Shown here: positions 7,597 to 16,402 of the stretch, one piece after another | How the letters are laid out: every line of letters begins with the position of its first letter | Position numbering within the stretch: position 1 is the first letter of the stretch | From: Methylobacterium sp. FF17 | Lineage (GTDB): Bacteria; Pseudomonadota; Alphaproteobacteria; Rhizobiales; Beijerinckiaceae | Length of the DNA: 64,000 bases | Direction of reading: 5' to 3' | Assembly: GCF_025813715.1 (NCBI RefSeq) | Contig: NZ_CP107532.1 | Location: 2,728,001-2,792,000 of the forward strand | Program-made: the position numbers and the translations under genes | Notes under the pieces: model-generated | Databases searched by the model: none | Told to the model about the DNA's origin: nothing | What the model saw: the letters and a program-made list of their open reading frames with translations, nothing else

Positions 7597-9098
7597 GCCG
7601 GTCGGCTTGGGCGGCCGGGACCCTCTCCGCGCTCGCGGCGGGGGTTTTGGGGTATGGCGCGGGGCATGAGGGCAGCCCCGTGCCGGCGCTCGTCCAGCAG
7701 GCGCGGACCGGGTTCGCCCATTGGCTGCCGGGAACCCGGCAGCCCTCTTCGGTGCCCGCTCGGGTCCCGGCCAAGGCGACGGGACCGGTCGTCTACTACC
7801 AGGACCCGGACGGAAAGCCGGACTACGCCTCCGAGCCCAAGCGCACGGCGGACGGTCGAGACTATCGCGCCGTCCACGCGAGCGAGGAGGTGCGCTTCGA
7901 CGAACCCGACGAGACGGAGGCAATGCCCGACGCCGGGCACGGCGACATGGCCATGGCTCAGGCCACGATGCCGGAGACGAGTGCCCGCAAGGTGCGCTTC
8001 TACCGCAACCCGATGGGTCTTCCGGACACCTCGCCGATTCCGAAGAAGGACTCGATGGGAATGGATTACCTCCCCGTCTACGAGGGCGAGGACACCGACG
8101 ACGGCACCGTGAAAATCTCGCCCGGCAAGCTCCAGCGCACCGGGGTCCGGACGGCGGTCGTCGAGCGACGCGTCCTGTCGATGCCGGTGCGCGCACCTGG
8201 CGCCATCGAGGAGGACGAGCGCCGGATCTCGGTCATCGCGATGCGTACCGACGCCTTCATCGAGAAGGTCGAGGCCGTCACCACCGGCGACCACGTGCAC
8301 AAGGGCCAGCCCCTCCTGCGCCTGTTCTCGCCGGAGATGAACGCGGCCGCCGCGCAGTACCTAACCGGCATCGGCTACGAGGGCGCCCGCCGGCGTCTTG
8401 AGAACCTCGGCATCCCGCCCGAGGTCATCGACGAGATCGAGCGATCCCGAAAAGTGCCCTCGACCATCACGTGGTCGGCGCCCCGCGACGGCGTCGTGGT
8501 CGAGCGCAACGTCTCGGACGGGATGCGCGCCAAGTCCGGCGACACCCTGTTCAAGCTCGTCGACCATTCCCGGGTCTGGGTCTTGGCCGACGTGACCGAA
8601 CGCGACCTGGCGGCCGTGGCGGAGGGCCAGACGGCGACCGTGCGCGCCCGGACGTTTCCTGATCGCGTCTTCACCGGCGCGGTGACCCGGATCTACCCGC
8701 ACCTCGCCATGGGGACCCGGACCGCCCGCCTGCGCATCGAGTTGCCCAACCCGAACGGCGACCTGCGCCCGGGCATGTTCGCCGACGTCGCCATCGCCAC
8801 GGGCAGTGACAAGCCGGTGGTCGCGGTGCCCGATGACGCCGTCATCGATACCGGCATCAGGCAGGTCGTCCTGCTAGACAAGGGAGAGGGTCGCTTCGAA
8901 CCGCGACCGGTCAGGCTCGGCGTCCGCGGCGACGGCTACGTCGAGATCCGCGCCGGCATCGCCGCGGGCGACCGCGTGGTGACCTCGGCCAACTTCCTCA
9001 TCGACGCCGAGAGCAACCTGAAGGCGGCCCTCCAAGGTCTTTCCGAGCCGAAGCCCGATCCCGGGCCGCAAGCCGCCGCCGAGGGGAAGGCGCCATGA
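7593..9098 (+). CDS. cusB: Cus-type RND periplasmic adaptor with two heavy-metal-binding domains
   Basis: 501-residue membrane-fusion protein that bridges the RND pump and an outer-membrane channel. A single N-terminal membrane anchor is followed by two copies of the short heavy-metal-binding motif: YYQDPDGKPDY (about residues 68-78) and FYRNPMGLPDTSP with MGMDYLPVY (about residues 134-165). Then come the barrel-sandwich and beta-barrel domains (WSAPRDGVVVERNVSDG, VWVLADVTERDL, PNGDLRPGMFADV). A Met/His stretch (HGDMAMAQATM) between the two metal domains fits Cu/Ag. It starts with GTG overlapping the FixH-like stop and its end overlaps cusA by ATGA. Confidence 0.92.
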   Translation: MSRSAWAAGTLSALAAGVLGYGAGHEGSPVPALVQQARTGFAHWLPGTRQPSSVPARVPAKATGPVVYYQDPDGKPDYASEPKRTADGRDYRAVHASEEVRFDEPDETEAMPDAGHGDMAMAQATMPETSARKVRFYRNPMGLPDTSPIPKKDSMGMDYLPVYEGEDTDDGTVKISPGKLQRTGVRTAVVERRVLSMPVRAPGAIEEDERRISVIAMRTDAFIEKVEAVTTGDHVHKGQPLLRLFSPEMNAAAAQYLTGIGYEGARRRLENLGIPPEVIDEIERSRKVPSTITWSAPRDGVVVERNVSDGMRAKSGDTLFKLVDHSRVWVLADVTERDLAAVAEGQTATVRARTFPDRVFTGAVTRIYPHLAMGTRTARLRIELPNPNGDLRPGMFADVAIATGSDKPVVAVPDDAVIDTGIRQVVLLDKGEGRFEPRPVRLGVRGDGYVEIRAGIAAGDRVVTSANFLIDAESNLKAALQGLSEPKPDPGPQAAAEGKAP

Positions 9099-12000
9099 TC
9101 GCCCGCCTGATCGCCTGGTCGGCGCGGAATCTGGTGCTAGTCCTGATCGGGACCATCTTCGCGGTCGGAGCCGGGCTCTACGCCCTGAAGACCCTGCCGC
9201 TCGACGCGATCCCGGACCTCTCGGACGTGCAGACCATCGTCTACACTGAGTACCCGGGCCAAGCTCCCCAGGTCGTGGAAGACCAAATCACGTACGTCCT
9301 CTCGACTGCCATGCTGACGGTGCCGCGATCCAAGGTCGTTCGCGGGTTCTCGTTCTTCGGGGTCTCGTTCGTCTATGTCATCTTCGAGGACGGCACCGAC
9401 CCGTACTGGGCTCGCAGCCGAGTGCTCGAAGATCTCAACACCGTGGCCAAGCGCCTGCCGGCGGGAGTAACCCCGACCCTGGGCCCCGACGCCACCGGCG
9501 TCGGCTGGGTCTACCAGTACGTCGTGGTGGCTAAGGAACGGACGCTGGCCGAGCTCCGCTCGCTCCAGGACTGGGTCGTGCGCTTCGGGGCGTCGCGTGC
9601 CGAGGGCGTGGCGGAGGTCGCGGGCGTCGGCGGCTTCGTGAAACAGTACAACGTCGTGGTCGATCCCAACCGGCTCCGTGCGCAGGGCATCACCCTGTCC
9701 AAGCTCCGGGACGCGATCCGGTCGAGCAATGCCGACGTCGGCGGCCGCACCGTCGAGCTCTCCGAGTTCGAGTTCGTCGTCCGTGGCCGCGGGTATCTCA
9801 AGAGCGTCGCCGACATCGAGAGCATCGTCCTGAAGACCGAGGCGGGCACCCCGCTGCGGGTGAAGGAGGTGGCTCGGGTCGAGCTCGGTCCCGACGAGCG
9901 CCGCGGCATCACCGAGATGAACGGCGACGGCGAGGTCGCCGGCGGGATCGTCCTGCAGCGGTTCGGGGCGAACGCCCTGAACGTCATCGAGAACGTGAAG
10001 GTGCGCCTTTCCGAAGTCGCCGCCAGCCTGCCCAAGGGCACGGAGATCCTGCCGGTCTACGACCGCTCGCACCTGATCGAGGCGGCCATCGAGACCCTCA
10101 AGGGTACCCTGATCGAGGAGAGCGTCATCGTCGCCCTCGTCTGCGTCGTGTTCCTGCTCCACGTCCGCAGCGCGCTGGTCGCGATCCTGATGCTGCCGGT
10201 CGGCATCCTGATGGCGTTCGCGGGCATGAAGGCCCTCGGGCTCGGGGCCAACATCATGAGCCTCGGCGGCATCGCCATTGCGGTGGGCGCAATGATCGAC
10301 GCCGCCATCGTCATGATCGAGAACGCCCACAAGCACTTGGAGCGGGCTGACCCCGGAAAGTCCCGGGTCGAGATCCTCATCGAGGCAGCGAGCGAGGTCG
10401 GCCCCTCGCTGTTCTTCTCGCTTCTCATCATCACCGTGAGCTTCCTGCCGATCTTCACCCTGGAGAGCCAGGAGGGGCGCCTCTTCGGGCCGTTGGCCTT
10501 CACCAAGACATTCGCCATGGCGGCGGCGGCGGTGCTGTCACTGACCCTCGTCCCGGCGCTGATGGTCCTGTTCGTCCGCGGCCGGATCATCCCAGAGCAC
10601 CGCAACCCGGTGAACAGGCTCCTCATCTGGGTCTATCGGCCCCTTATCGCCGGCGTGCTCCGGGCGCGCGTGTTGACGGTCCTGCTGGCCATGGTCGTCC
10701 TGGCGGCGACGGCATGGCCGGCGAGCCGGCTCGGCTCGGAGTTCATGCCCGACCTCGACGAGGGCACGCTGATGTACATGCCGACGACCCTGCCGGGCAT
10801 CTCGGTGACTAAGGCGGGGGACCTGCTGGCGACCCAGGACAGGATCATCAAGTCCTTCCCCGAGGTGGCATCGGTCTACGGCAAGGCCGGTCGCGCCAAC
10901 ACCGCGACCGATCCGGCGCCGAGCGAGATGTTCGAGACCATCGTCAACCTGAAGCCGAAGGCGGAGTGGCGCCCCGGGGTCACGACGGCGAGCCTGAAGG
11001 CCGAGATGGACGCTGCACTCCAGTTTCCCGGGGTCTCGAACGCTTGGACCCAACCGATCCGCGCGCGGATCGACATGCTCTCGACCGGCATCCGCACCCC
11101 TGTCGGGATCAAGGTGATGGGGACCGACCTCACCGAGATGGAGAAGGTCGCCCGCCAGGTCGAGGCGGTGGTGAAGGCGGTGCCGGGCACGTCGAGCGCC
11201 TATGCCGAGCGCGTCCAGGGCGGCTACTTCCTCGACATCACCCCCGACCGCGAGGTGCTGGGTCGGTACGGGCTGACGGTCGGGGACGTGCAGGACGTCA
11301 TCGCCATGGCGCTCGGCGGCGAGAGTGTCACCAACACGGTCGAGGGCCGCGAGCGCTACACCGTCAACGTGCGCTACCCACGCGCCTTTCGCTCCGACCC
11401 ACGATCCATCGGCTCCGAGGTCCAGGTGCCCATCGCAGGCGGGGGTACGGTGCCGCTCGGCGAGGTGGCCAAGGTGCAGTTGAACCGTGGTCCGACCCAG
11501 ATCCGGACGGAGAACGGCCGGCTCGCGGTCTTCATCTACGTCGACGTCGCCGGTCGCGATCTCGGGGGCTACGTCGCCGAAGCCAGGGCGGCGGTGACCA
11601 ACGAGGTCAGTCTGCCGCAGGGCACACTCGTGCAGTGGAGCGGGCAGGTCGAGTACCTCGACCGGGCGACGGCCCGGCTGAAGGTCGTGGTCCCGCTGAC
11701 GCTGCTGATCGTGTTTCTGCTCCTTTACCTGAACTTCCGGCGGCTCACCGAGACGTTCATCGTCATGCTGTCGCTGCCCTTCGCTCTCGTCGGCGGGGTC
11801 TGGCTGATGTGGTGGATGGGCTTCAATGTGTCGGTGGCGGTGGCCGTCGGCTTCATCGCGCTCGCCGGCGTCGCGGCCGAGACCGGCGTGATCATGCTGG
11901 TCTACCTCGATCATGCGTTGATCGAGGCGCGGGCTGAATGCGGTCGCGCTGGCAGGGCCTTCACCCGCGAGGGCCTGCGGCGGGCGATCATGGTGGGCGC

Positions 12001-12262
12001 GGTCGAGCGGGTGCGTCCGAAGATGATGACGGTTGTCGCCATCATGGCCGGGCTACTGCCCATCCTGTGGAGCACCGGCTCTGGCTCCGAGGTTATGCAG
12101 CGGATCGCGGTTCCCATGATCGGCGGCATGGTCTCGTCGACCATGCTGACCCTGGTCGTCATCCCGGCGGTCTACGGTCTCGTGAAGGGATGGAGCCTGC
12201 CCGAACCCGAGATGCCGACCGAATCCGTTGAAGTCGCCGAATTGCCCTTAGCGGCAGAGTGA
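9095..12262 (+). CDS. cusA: Cu(I)/Ag(I) RND efflux pump, CusA type
   Basis: 1055-residue inner-membrane proton-driven pump. TM1 is at the N-terminus, and TM4 carries GAMIDAAIVMIENAHKHLE, the HME-RND proton relay in its CusA form. Three methionines in CusA-like contexts can be seen: LMYMPTTLPG (about residue 560), SEMFETIV (about 611) and RIDMLSTGI (about 661). These correspond to the E. coli CusA Met triad that binds Cu(I)/Ag(I). Length and motifs are complete, with no damage seen. It overlaps cusB by ATGA and is followed 16 bases later by a DUF411 gene. No CusC-type channel gene accompanies it. Confidence 0.94.
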   Translation: MIARLIAWSARNLVLVLIGTIFAVGAGLYALKTLPLDAIPDLSDVQTIVYTEYPGQAPQVVEDQITYVLSTAMLTVPRSKVVRGFSFFGVSFVYVIFEDGTDPYWARSRVLEDLNTVAKRLPAGVTPTLGPDATGVGWVYQYVVVAKERTLAELRSLQDWVVRFGASRAEGVAEVAGVGGFVKQYNVVVDPNRLRAQGITLSKLRDAIRSSNADVGGRTVELSEFEFVVRGRGYLKSVADIESIVLKTEAGTPLRVKEVARVELGPDERRGITEMNGDGEVAGGIVLQRFGANALNVIENVKVRLSEVAASLPKGTEILPVYDRSHLIEAAIETLKGTLIEESVIVALVCVVFLLHVRSALVAILMLPVGILMAFAGMKALGLGANIMSLGGIAIAVGAMIDAAIVMIENAHKHLERADPGKSRVEILIEAASEVGPSLFFSLLIITVSFLPIFTLESQEGRLFGPLAFTKTFAMAAAAVLSLTLVPALMVLFVRGRIIPEHRNPVNRLLIWVYRPLIAGVLRARVLTVLLAMVVLAATAWPASRLGSEFMPDLDEGTLMYMPTTLPGISVTKAGDLLATQDRIIKSFPEVASVYGKAGRANTATDPAPSEMFETIVNLKPKAEWRPGVTTASLKAEMDAALQFPGVSNAWTQPIRARIDMLSTGIRTPVGIKVMGTDLTEMEKVARQVEAVVKAVPGTSSAYAERVQGGYFLDITPDREVLGRYGLTVGDVQDVIAMALGGESVTNTVEGRERYTVNVRYPRAFRSDPRSIGSEVQVPIAGGGTVPLGEVAKVQLNRGPTQIRTENGRLAVFIYVDVAGRDLGGYVAEARAAVTNEVSLPQGTLVQWSGQVEYLDRATARLKVVVPLTLLIVFLLLYLNFRRLTETFIVMLSLPFALVGGVWLMWWMGFNVSVAVAVGFIALAGVAAETGVIMLVYLDHALIEARAECGRAGRAFTREGLRRAIMVGAVERVRPKMMTVVAIMAGLLPILWSTGSGSEVMQRIAVPMIGGMVSSTMLTLVVIPAVYGLVKGWSLPEPEMPTESVEVAELPLAAE

Positions 12263-12278
12263 GAACGGGAGACCGACC

Positions 12279-12755
12279 ATGAACGAGACGATCATGACGA
12301 CCCGGCGTGCCGCGATCCTGGGACTAGCGGCTTTGGTCGTCCCCGGGCACCGCGCTCTGGCACAGGACCTGCCGACCCTGTCCGTGACCAAGGACCCAAC
12401 CTGCGGCTGCTGCGAGAGGTGGGTCGCCCACCTGCGGGAAAGCGGTTTCCCGGTGACCGTCACCGAAGGAGCGGTGAACCCGCTTAAGGTCCGCCTCGGG
12501 GTGCCGCGTGACCTTTCAGCCTGCCATACCGCCCAGGTTGGCGGCTACGTCGTGGAGGGGCATGTCCCGGCCGGGGCGATCAAGCGGCTGCTGGCCGAGA
12601 AGCCCAAGGGCACCGGACTGGCTGTCCCTGGCATGCCGACGGGTTCCCCCGGGATGGAGGTCGAAGGCATGGAGCCGGACACCTACGACGTCGTCCTATT
12701 CGGGCCGACCGGGCGGAGCACCTTTGCGCGCTATCGAGGCGGCGCAATTATCTGA
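12279..12755 (+). CDS. DUF411 exported metal-binding protein
   Basis: 158 residues. A signal peptide (ILGLAALVVPGHRALAQ, a possible Tat signal with TTRRAAIL before it) is followed by the DUF411 core: TVTKDPTCGCC-type motif here as DPTCGCCERW, then ACHTAQVGGYVVEGHVPAG and the C-terminal MEPDTYDVVLF. DUF411 proteins are widely linked to copper or other metal resistance loci and are thought to bind metal through the CxCC and CH residues. Its position directly behind cusA supports a periplasmic copper role. Confidence 0.88.
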   Translation: MNETIMTTRRAAILGLAALVVPGHRALAQDLPTLSVTKDPTCGCCERWVAHLRESGFPVTVTEGAVNPLKVRLGVPRDLSACHTAQVGGYVVEGHVPAGAIKRLLAEKPKGTGLAVPGMPTGSPGMEVEGMEPDTYDVVLFGPTGRSTFARYRGGAII

Positions 12756-12834
12756 GACGAAGCCGTGACCTCCGGGAGGGGAGGGTAAGCGTGAGGCCAG
12801 GGCGCGCCCGATGCACCTCATGCTATGGAGGCCC

Positions 12835-13890
12835 ATGCGCCGCTTCCCGCCCGAACGCATCGTCTGCCTGACCGAGGAAACAGTCGAGACCCTGTATTTG
12901 CTCGGGGAGCAGGACCGCATCGTCGGCGTCTCCGGCTATGCGGTCCGTCCTCCACAGGTCCGCCGCGAGAAGCCGCGGGTCTCCGCTTTCACCAGTGCGG
13001 ACATTCCGAAGATCTTGGCACTCGCGCCCGACTTGGTGCTGACCTTTTCGGATCTTCAAGCCGGTATCGTCTCAGACCTCATACGGGCAGGCATTGCCGT
13101 GCATGCGTTCAATCATCGGGACGTCGCCGGTATCCTTGCCATGATCCGCACCGTCGGCGCCTTGGTCGATGCCCGAGACAAGGCGGAGGCGCTGGCGCTC
13201 GGCTACGAGAACCGGCTCGCGCGGGTGGCTGCCCAGGCCCGGGGACAGGCGCGATTGCGCGTGTACTTCGAGGAATGGGACGAGCCCCTCATTTCGGGCA
13301 TCGGGTGGGTTTCTGACCTGATAGACATCGCTGGCGGCAACGATGTCTTCCCGAACCTCGCCCGGCAGCCGGCCGCTAAGGACCGTATCGTGGCGCCGGA
13401 GGCGGTGCTGGAAGCCGCTCCCGAGGTCATCCTGGCATCTTGGTGCGGGAAGAAGGTTGTGCCCTCGCGCATCGCCGGGCGGTCGGGCTGGTCGGCCATC
13501 CCCGCCGTCGTGAACGGACGCATCGTGGAGATCAAGTCGCCCCTGATCCTGCAGCCCGGTCCTGCAGCACTGACGGACGGCCTCGACGCCATCCTGCAGG
13601 CATTGGGTCATCCGCTCCTGGATGACGACCCTTATCCGCTGTCTCCGGCCTTGGGTATCGCCGCCGCGCCGTGGCGCCTCACCGAGAGGCACCGCACGCA
13701 GCTTCTCAAGGTCCCGGATGAGGGATGGATCGAGGGCACTCGCCTCGACGCACGCTCGCTGGAGGTCCTCGTCCGGCGCGGATGGATCCGACGCGCGCAC
13801 GCCGACCCCCTCGGGCGGGCGCGCCGCGACGGATACCAGCGGACGGAGGCGGCTAGGCTCGCGCTGGGCATTACGACCGCGCCACCCTAA
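12835..13890 (+). CDS. BtuF/FhuD-like ABC substrate-binding fold protein, no signal peptide, extra C-terminal domain
   Basis: The first about 260 residues match the cobalamin/iron-siderophore binding fold: RIVCLTEETVETLYLLGEQD, APDLVLTFSDLQ, GIGWVSDLIDIAGG and the helix-joined second lobe. Unlike true periplasmic binding proteins it has no signal sequence, and no permease or ATPase gene is beside it. The last about 90 residues (from LTERHRTQLLKVPD) form a charged extension containing WIEGTRLDARSLEVLVRRGW, not part of the binding fold. ATG at 12835 gives the conserved N-terminus; ATG at 12811 is possible. A cytoplasmic metal- or corrinoid-binding role is guessed, not shown. Confidence 0.72.
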   Translation: MRRFPPERIVCLTEETVETLYLLGEQDRIVGVSGYAVRPPQVRREKPRVSAFTSADIPKILALAPDLVLTFSDLQAGIVSDLIRAGIAVHAFNHRDVAGILAMIRTVGALVDARDKAEALALGYENRLARVAAQARGQARLRVYFEEWDEPLISGIGWVSDLIDIAGGNDVFPNLARQPAAKDRIVAPEAVLEAAPEVILASWCGKKVVPSRIAGRSGWSAIPAVVNGRIVEIKSPLILQPGPAALTDGLDAILQALGHPLLDDDPYPLSPALGIAAAPWRLTERHRTQLLKVPDEGWIEGTRLDARSLEVLVRRGWIRRAHADPLGRARRDGYQRTEAARLALGITTAPP

Positions 13891-13923
13891 AGGGTGGGCG
13901 CCCCTCATGCGTGGCGCGCGATC

Positions 13924-14223
13924 CTAGAAATGGTGGTGATGCCGCCGATGATGATGATGGTGGTGGCCCCAGCCATGGTGGTGATGTGGCCGGAAGTGAT
14001 GATGGTGTCCCCAGCCGTGATGGTGACCTCTGCCGTAGTAGCCCCCGCCGTGGTGATGGTGATGCCGGCGATGGTGATGGTGATGCTGAACGTGACGCAT
14101 CAGGCCAGGGCCATCCTGCATCGCGATGACCCCGCTCGGTGTCACCGGAGCGGCGGAAGCGGCGGTGCCGAACGTCAGGACGGCGAGGATCGACAGAGCG
14201 ATCAAGGAAAAGGTGCGCGTCAT
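13924..14223 (-). CDS. Exported histidine-rich protein
   Basis: 99 residues with a clear signal peptide (FSLIALSILAVLTFGTAASA) and then a mature chain dominated by His, Gly, Arg and aromatic residues, with runs such as QHHHHHRRHHHHHGGG ending in HHHHF. A strong ribosome site (GAGGAGGAAAG) precedes the ATG. Such a chain should bind Ni, Zn or Cu ions in the periplasm or outside. It belongs to a set of His-rich exported proteins in this window (14338, 27473, 27808, 56187 and a broken one at 56647). No named family is recognised. Confidence 0.8.
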   Translation of the reverse strand: MTRTFSLIALSILAVLTFGTAASAAPVTPSGVIAMQDGPGLMRHVQHHHHHRRHHHHHGGGYYGRGHHHGWGHHHHFRPHHHHGWGHHHHHHRRHHHHF

Positions 14224-14311
14224 GGGCTTTCCTCCTCAATGAGGAACGAACGCCCGGCGAGGTCTCCTTAATCCCGCCCCCGGTCCTGAGCCAACGGTAA
14301 TGGCGACGGAA

Positions 14312-14331
14312 AGGGGCCCCGAAGGGCCCCT
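14312..14331 (-). terminator. Hairpin terminator after the 14338-14601 gene
   Basis: An 8-bp perfect stem AGGGGCCC/GGGCCCCT with a CGAA loop lies just past the stop at 14338. On the minus strand it is followed by TTTCC, a short U-rich tail. It separates the two minus-strand His-rich genes. Confidence 0.6.
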
Positions 14332-14337
14332 GGACGA

Positions 14338-14601
14338 TCACATGCGGTGGTGGCGATGGCCGTGACCGTGGCGCATCATGTGGCCACGGCGATGGTGGTG
14401 ATGGCGCATGCCGTGCCCACGATGGTGGTGATGGCGCATGCCATGGCCGCGGTGGCCGTGGCTGTCGTGCATGCGAACATCGACGATGCTGGTCGGGGCA
14501 TCGACGGCGCCGACCATACCGGGAGCGGCGGAGGCAGGTGCGGCGATGCCGATGGCACCGAGCGCGGCCAGGGCGGCGACGGCGAACAGGGACTTCCTCA
14601 T
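14338..14601 (-). CDS. Exported His/Met-rich protein
   Basis: 87 residues: signal peptide (KSLFAVAALAALGAIGIAAP, cut near ASA), a short spacer (PGMVGAVDAPTSIVDVRM), then a repeating His/Met/Gly/Arg tail such as HRGHGMRHHHHRGHGMRHHHH. The tail repeats a unit of about 10 residues (RGHGMRHHHH). ATG 14601 is preceded by GAGGAAGCTCC, a good ribosome site; a longer in-frame opening lacks one. The Met plus His composition fits copper. The gene reads toward the other His-rich gene at 13924-14223, with a terminator hairpin between. Confidence 0.8.
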   Translation of the reverse strand: MRKSLFAVAALAALGAIGIAAPASAAPGMVGAVDAPTSIVDVRMHDSHGHRGHGMRHHHHRGHGMRHHHHRRGHMMRHGHGHRHHRM

Positions 14602-14833
14602 AGGAGCTTCCTCGTTGGTTGTTGCTGGATCGTCTTGGCCCCGGGCCGGACCGGCGAACGGCCCATCGGGAGCGACGAGGAACGGCTTCGCTTCGAGGAG
14701 GGTTCCGCGGATGCGCAGTCTCCCGATGGTCATGGATAAGGAAGGCTTGTCCCTGACTTACCGCGATGTCGGCGTTGTTCGTCCGCGAGGCGGATCCCGG
14801 GTTCGAACGGAGTGGCCATGCGTCTGCGACCGT

Positions 14834-14879
14834 GTTACCTATTGGGTAACGTAGTGCGGAGCATTACCTTGCGGGTAAC
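14834..14879 (+). promoter_or_regulatory. Tandem operator ahead of the HigB/HigA-like module
   Basis: Two copies of one dyad: GTTACC-N5-GGTAAC (14834-14850) and ATTACC-N5-GGTAAC (14863-14879). The copies start 29 bp apart, just under three helical turns. The second ends 11 bases before the toxin start. Paired dyads in front of a toxin-antitoxin operon are the usual antitoxin autorepression sites. Confidence 0.75.
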
Positions 14880-14890
14880 GGATTGGTGCG

Positions 14891-15229
14891 ATGCAGATCC
14901 GTTTCCGGTCTAGGCGCCTGGGGAAGGCGCTGTCGGACCCGAAGGAGATGGCGAAGGCCTACGGGGACAGGGCGAAACCGATACGGAAGCGGCTGGACGT
15001 GTTGGGGCAGGCGGCCTGCCTCTCGGACGTTCCGACGGAGCCACCCGTCCGCCGGCATCAACTCGGCGGTAACCGGGACGGCCAACTCTCGGTCACGATC
15101 AAGGACAACTGGCGTATCGTCTTCGTGCCCGACCACGACCCGGTGCCCTGCCTGCCTGACGGCGGGCTCGACACGGGTCAGGTCACGGCGGTCGAGATCA
15201 TCGAAATCGTCGACTACCATGGCAACTGA
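14891..15229 (+). CDS. higB: RelE/HigB-like toxin
   Basis: 112-residue protein of the RelE/ParE fold in the HigB branch. Recognisable parts are KPIRKRLDVLGQAACLSDVP, QLGGNRDGQLSVTIKDNWRIVF, the core beta strand with Asn-Trp-Arg, and VEIIEIVDYHGN at the end, which is the family's usual finish. HigB toxins cleave mRNA on the ribosome. Gene order toxin before antitoxin is typical of higBA. The protein is about 15-20 residues longer than many HigB proteins, with an insert DPVPCLPDGGLDTGQ before the last strand. The antitoxin gene starts 18 bases downstream. Confidence 0.85.
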   Translation: MQIRFRSRRLGKALSDPKEMAKAYGDRAKPIRKRLDVLGQAACLSDVPTEPPVRRHQLGGNRDGQLSVTIKDNWRIVFVPDHDPVPCLPDGGLDTGQVTAVEIIEIVDYHGN

Positions 15230-15247
15230 ACGGCGGAGACCAAGGGG

Positions 15248-16342
15248 ATGACGACGCAGGAAGCCTGGACGCCGCAATGGGCGACCCATCCCGGCGAACA
15301 CCTCGAAGAGTACATCCAGGAGCGCGGCTGGTCCCAGGCCGAGTTCGCCCGCATCGCCGACATGACGCCCAAGCTAGTCAGCACGATCATCAACGGCTCC
15401 AACCCGGTCACGCCCGAGACCGCACTGAAGCTGGAGCACGTGCTCGGCCTCAAGGCCTACATCTGGACCGGCCTCCAGGCGAACTGGGACCTGTTCCAGG
15501 CTCGGCAGCGGGAGCAGGAGGCGGCCGTGCGGGAGGCCGAATGGCTCAAGGGGTTCCCTATCAGGGAACTGAAGGCCTGTGGTCGCCTTCCCCAGACCAA
15601 CGACCCCGGCAGGATCATGGACGGTCTGCTGGGCCTCCTCGGGATCGGGGGACCGCACGCCTACGAGGCGAAGCTCGGTTCCCTGGCCGTGCACCACCGC
15701 AAGGCGAGGACCGGCACCACCTCGCCCCACCACATGCTGTGCTGGCTGATGCTGGGCGAGGAGAAGGCGCGCCGGCTCAGCCTGCCGGCCTACGATCCGG
15801 GGCGGTTCAAGCAGGGATGCGCAGAGATCCGTTCGCTGACCGTGGAAATGCCTGAGACCTTCGAGCCGCGCATGCTCGAAATCTGCCATGCGTCCGGCGT
15901 CGCCCTAGTGTTCCAGAAGCCCCTAAGCAAGACCTGCGTCTTCGGATCGGCGCGGTGGCTGAACGACGACCGTCCCATGATCCAGATGTCGCTGCGCATG
16001 AAGAGCAACGACCATTTCTGGTGGACCTTCTTCCACGAGGCGGCGCACATCAGCCTGCATCGCGGAATGAATTTCGTCGACGACAAGAACGGCGAGGACA
16101 ACGACGTCGAGGCCGAGGCGGATGCCTGGGCCGAGGAGATGCTGGTCGGGCGCGAGCGGATCGATGCCTTCGCCACCACATGCCCACGGACGAAGCAGGA
16201 GGTCGTGACCTTCGCCGACGAGGTCGGGCTTCATCCGGGCATCGTGGTCGGCATGCTGCAACACCGACGCGTCCTCGCATTCAGCCACCTGAACGACCTG
16301 AAGGCACGTTTGGGATGGGCGGACGAGGTCGCCGCCGCCTGA
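15248..16342 (+). CDS. higA: HigA-type XRE antitoxin fused to an ImmA/IrrE zinc peptidase domain
   Basis: 364 residues. The N-terminal about 90 residues are a HigA HTH (HPGEHLEEYIQERGWSQAEF, then MTPKLVSTIINGSNPVTPE). The C-terminal half is an ImmA/IrrE-type metallopeptidase with FFHEAAHISLH, an HExxH zinc motif, and a downstream EAEADAWAEEMLV that supplies the third ligand. Such fusions pair DNA binding with a protease-like sensor. Whether the peptidase cleaves itself, the toxin or a third protein is unknown. The paired dyads at 14834-14879 are its likely binding sites. Confidence 0.88.
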   Translation: MTTQEAWTPQWATHPGEHLEEYIQERGWSQAEFARIADMTPKLVSTIINGSNPVTPETALKLEHVLGLKAYIWTGLQANWDLFQARQREQEAAVREAEWLKGFPIRELKACGRLPQTNDPGRIMDGLLGLLGIGGPHAYEAKLGSLAVHHRKARTGTTSPHHMLCWLMLGEEKARRLSLPAYDPGRFKQGCAEIRSLTVEMPETFEPRMLEICHASGVALVFQKPLSKTCVFGSARWLNDDRPMIQMSLRMKSNDHFWWTFFHEAAHISLHRGMNFVDDKNGEDNDVEAEADAWAEEMLVGRERIDAFATTCPRTKQEVVTFADEVGLHPGIVVGMLQHRRVLAFSHLNDLKARLGWADEVAAA

Positions 16343-16402
16343 GTGCGCGGGGCATCGGTCAGGCCGCCTCGGTCATGGGGGCGCTGATGGCCGACAGGCC
16401 CA

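Noticed and set aside
14347..14739. Met/Val/His-rich plus-strand frame opposite the His-rich gene
   Set aside because: Same artefact: His codons on one strand read as Met and Val on the other. The minus-strand gene has a signal peptide and ribosome site.
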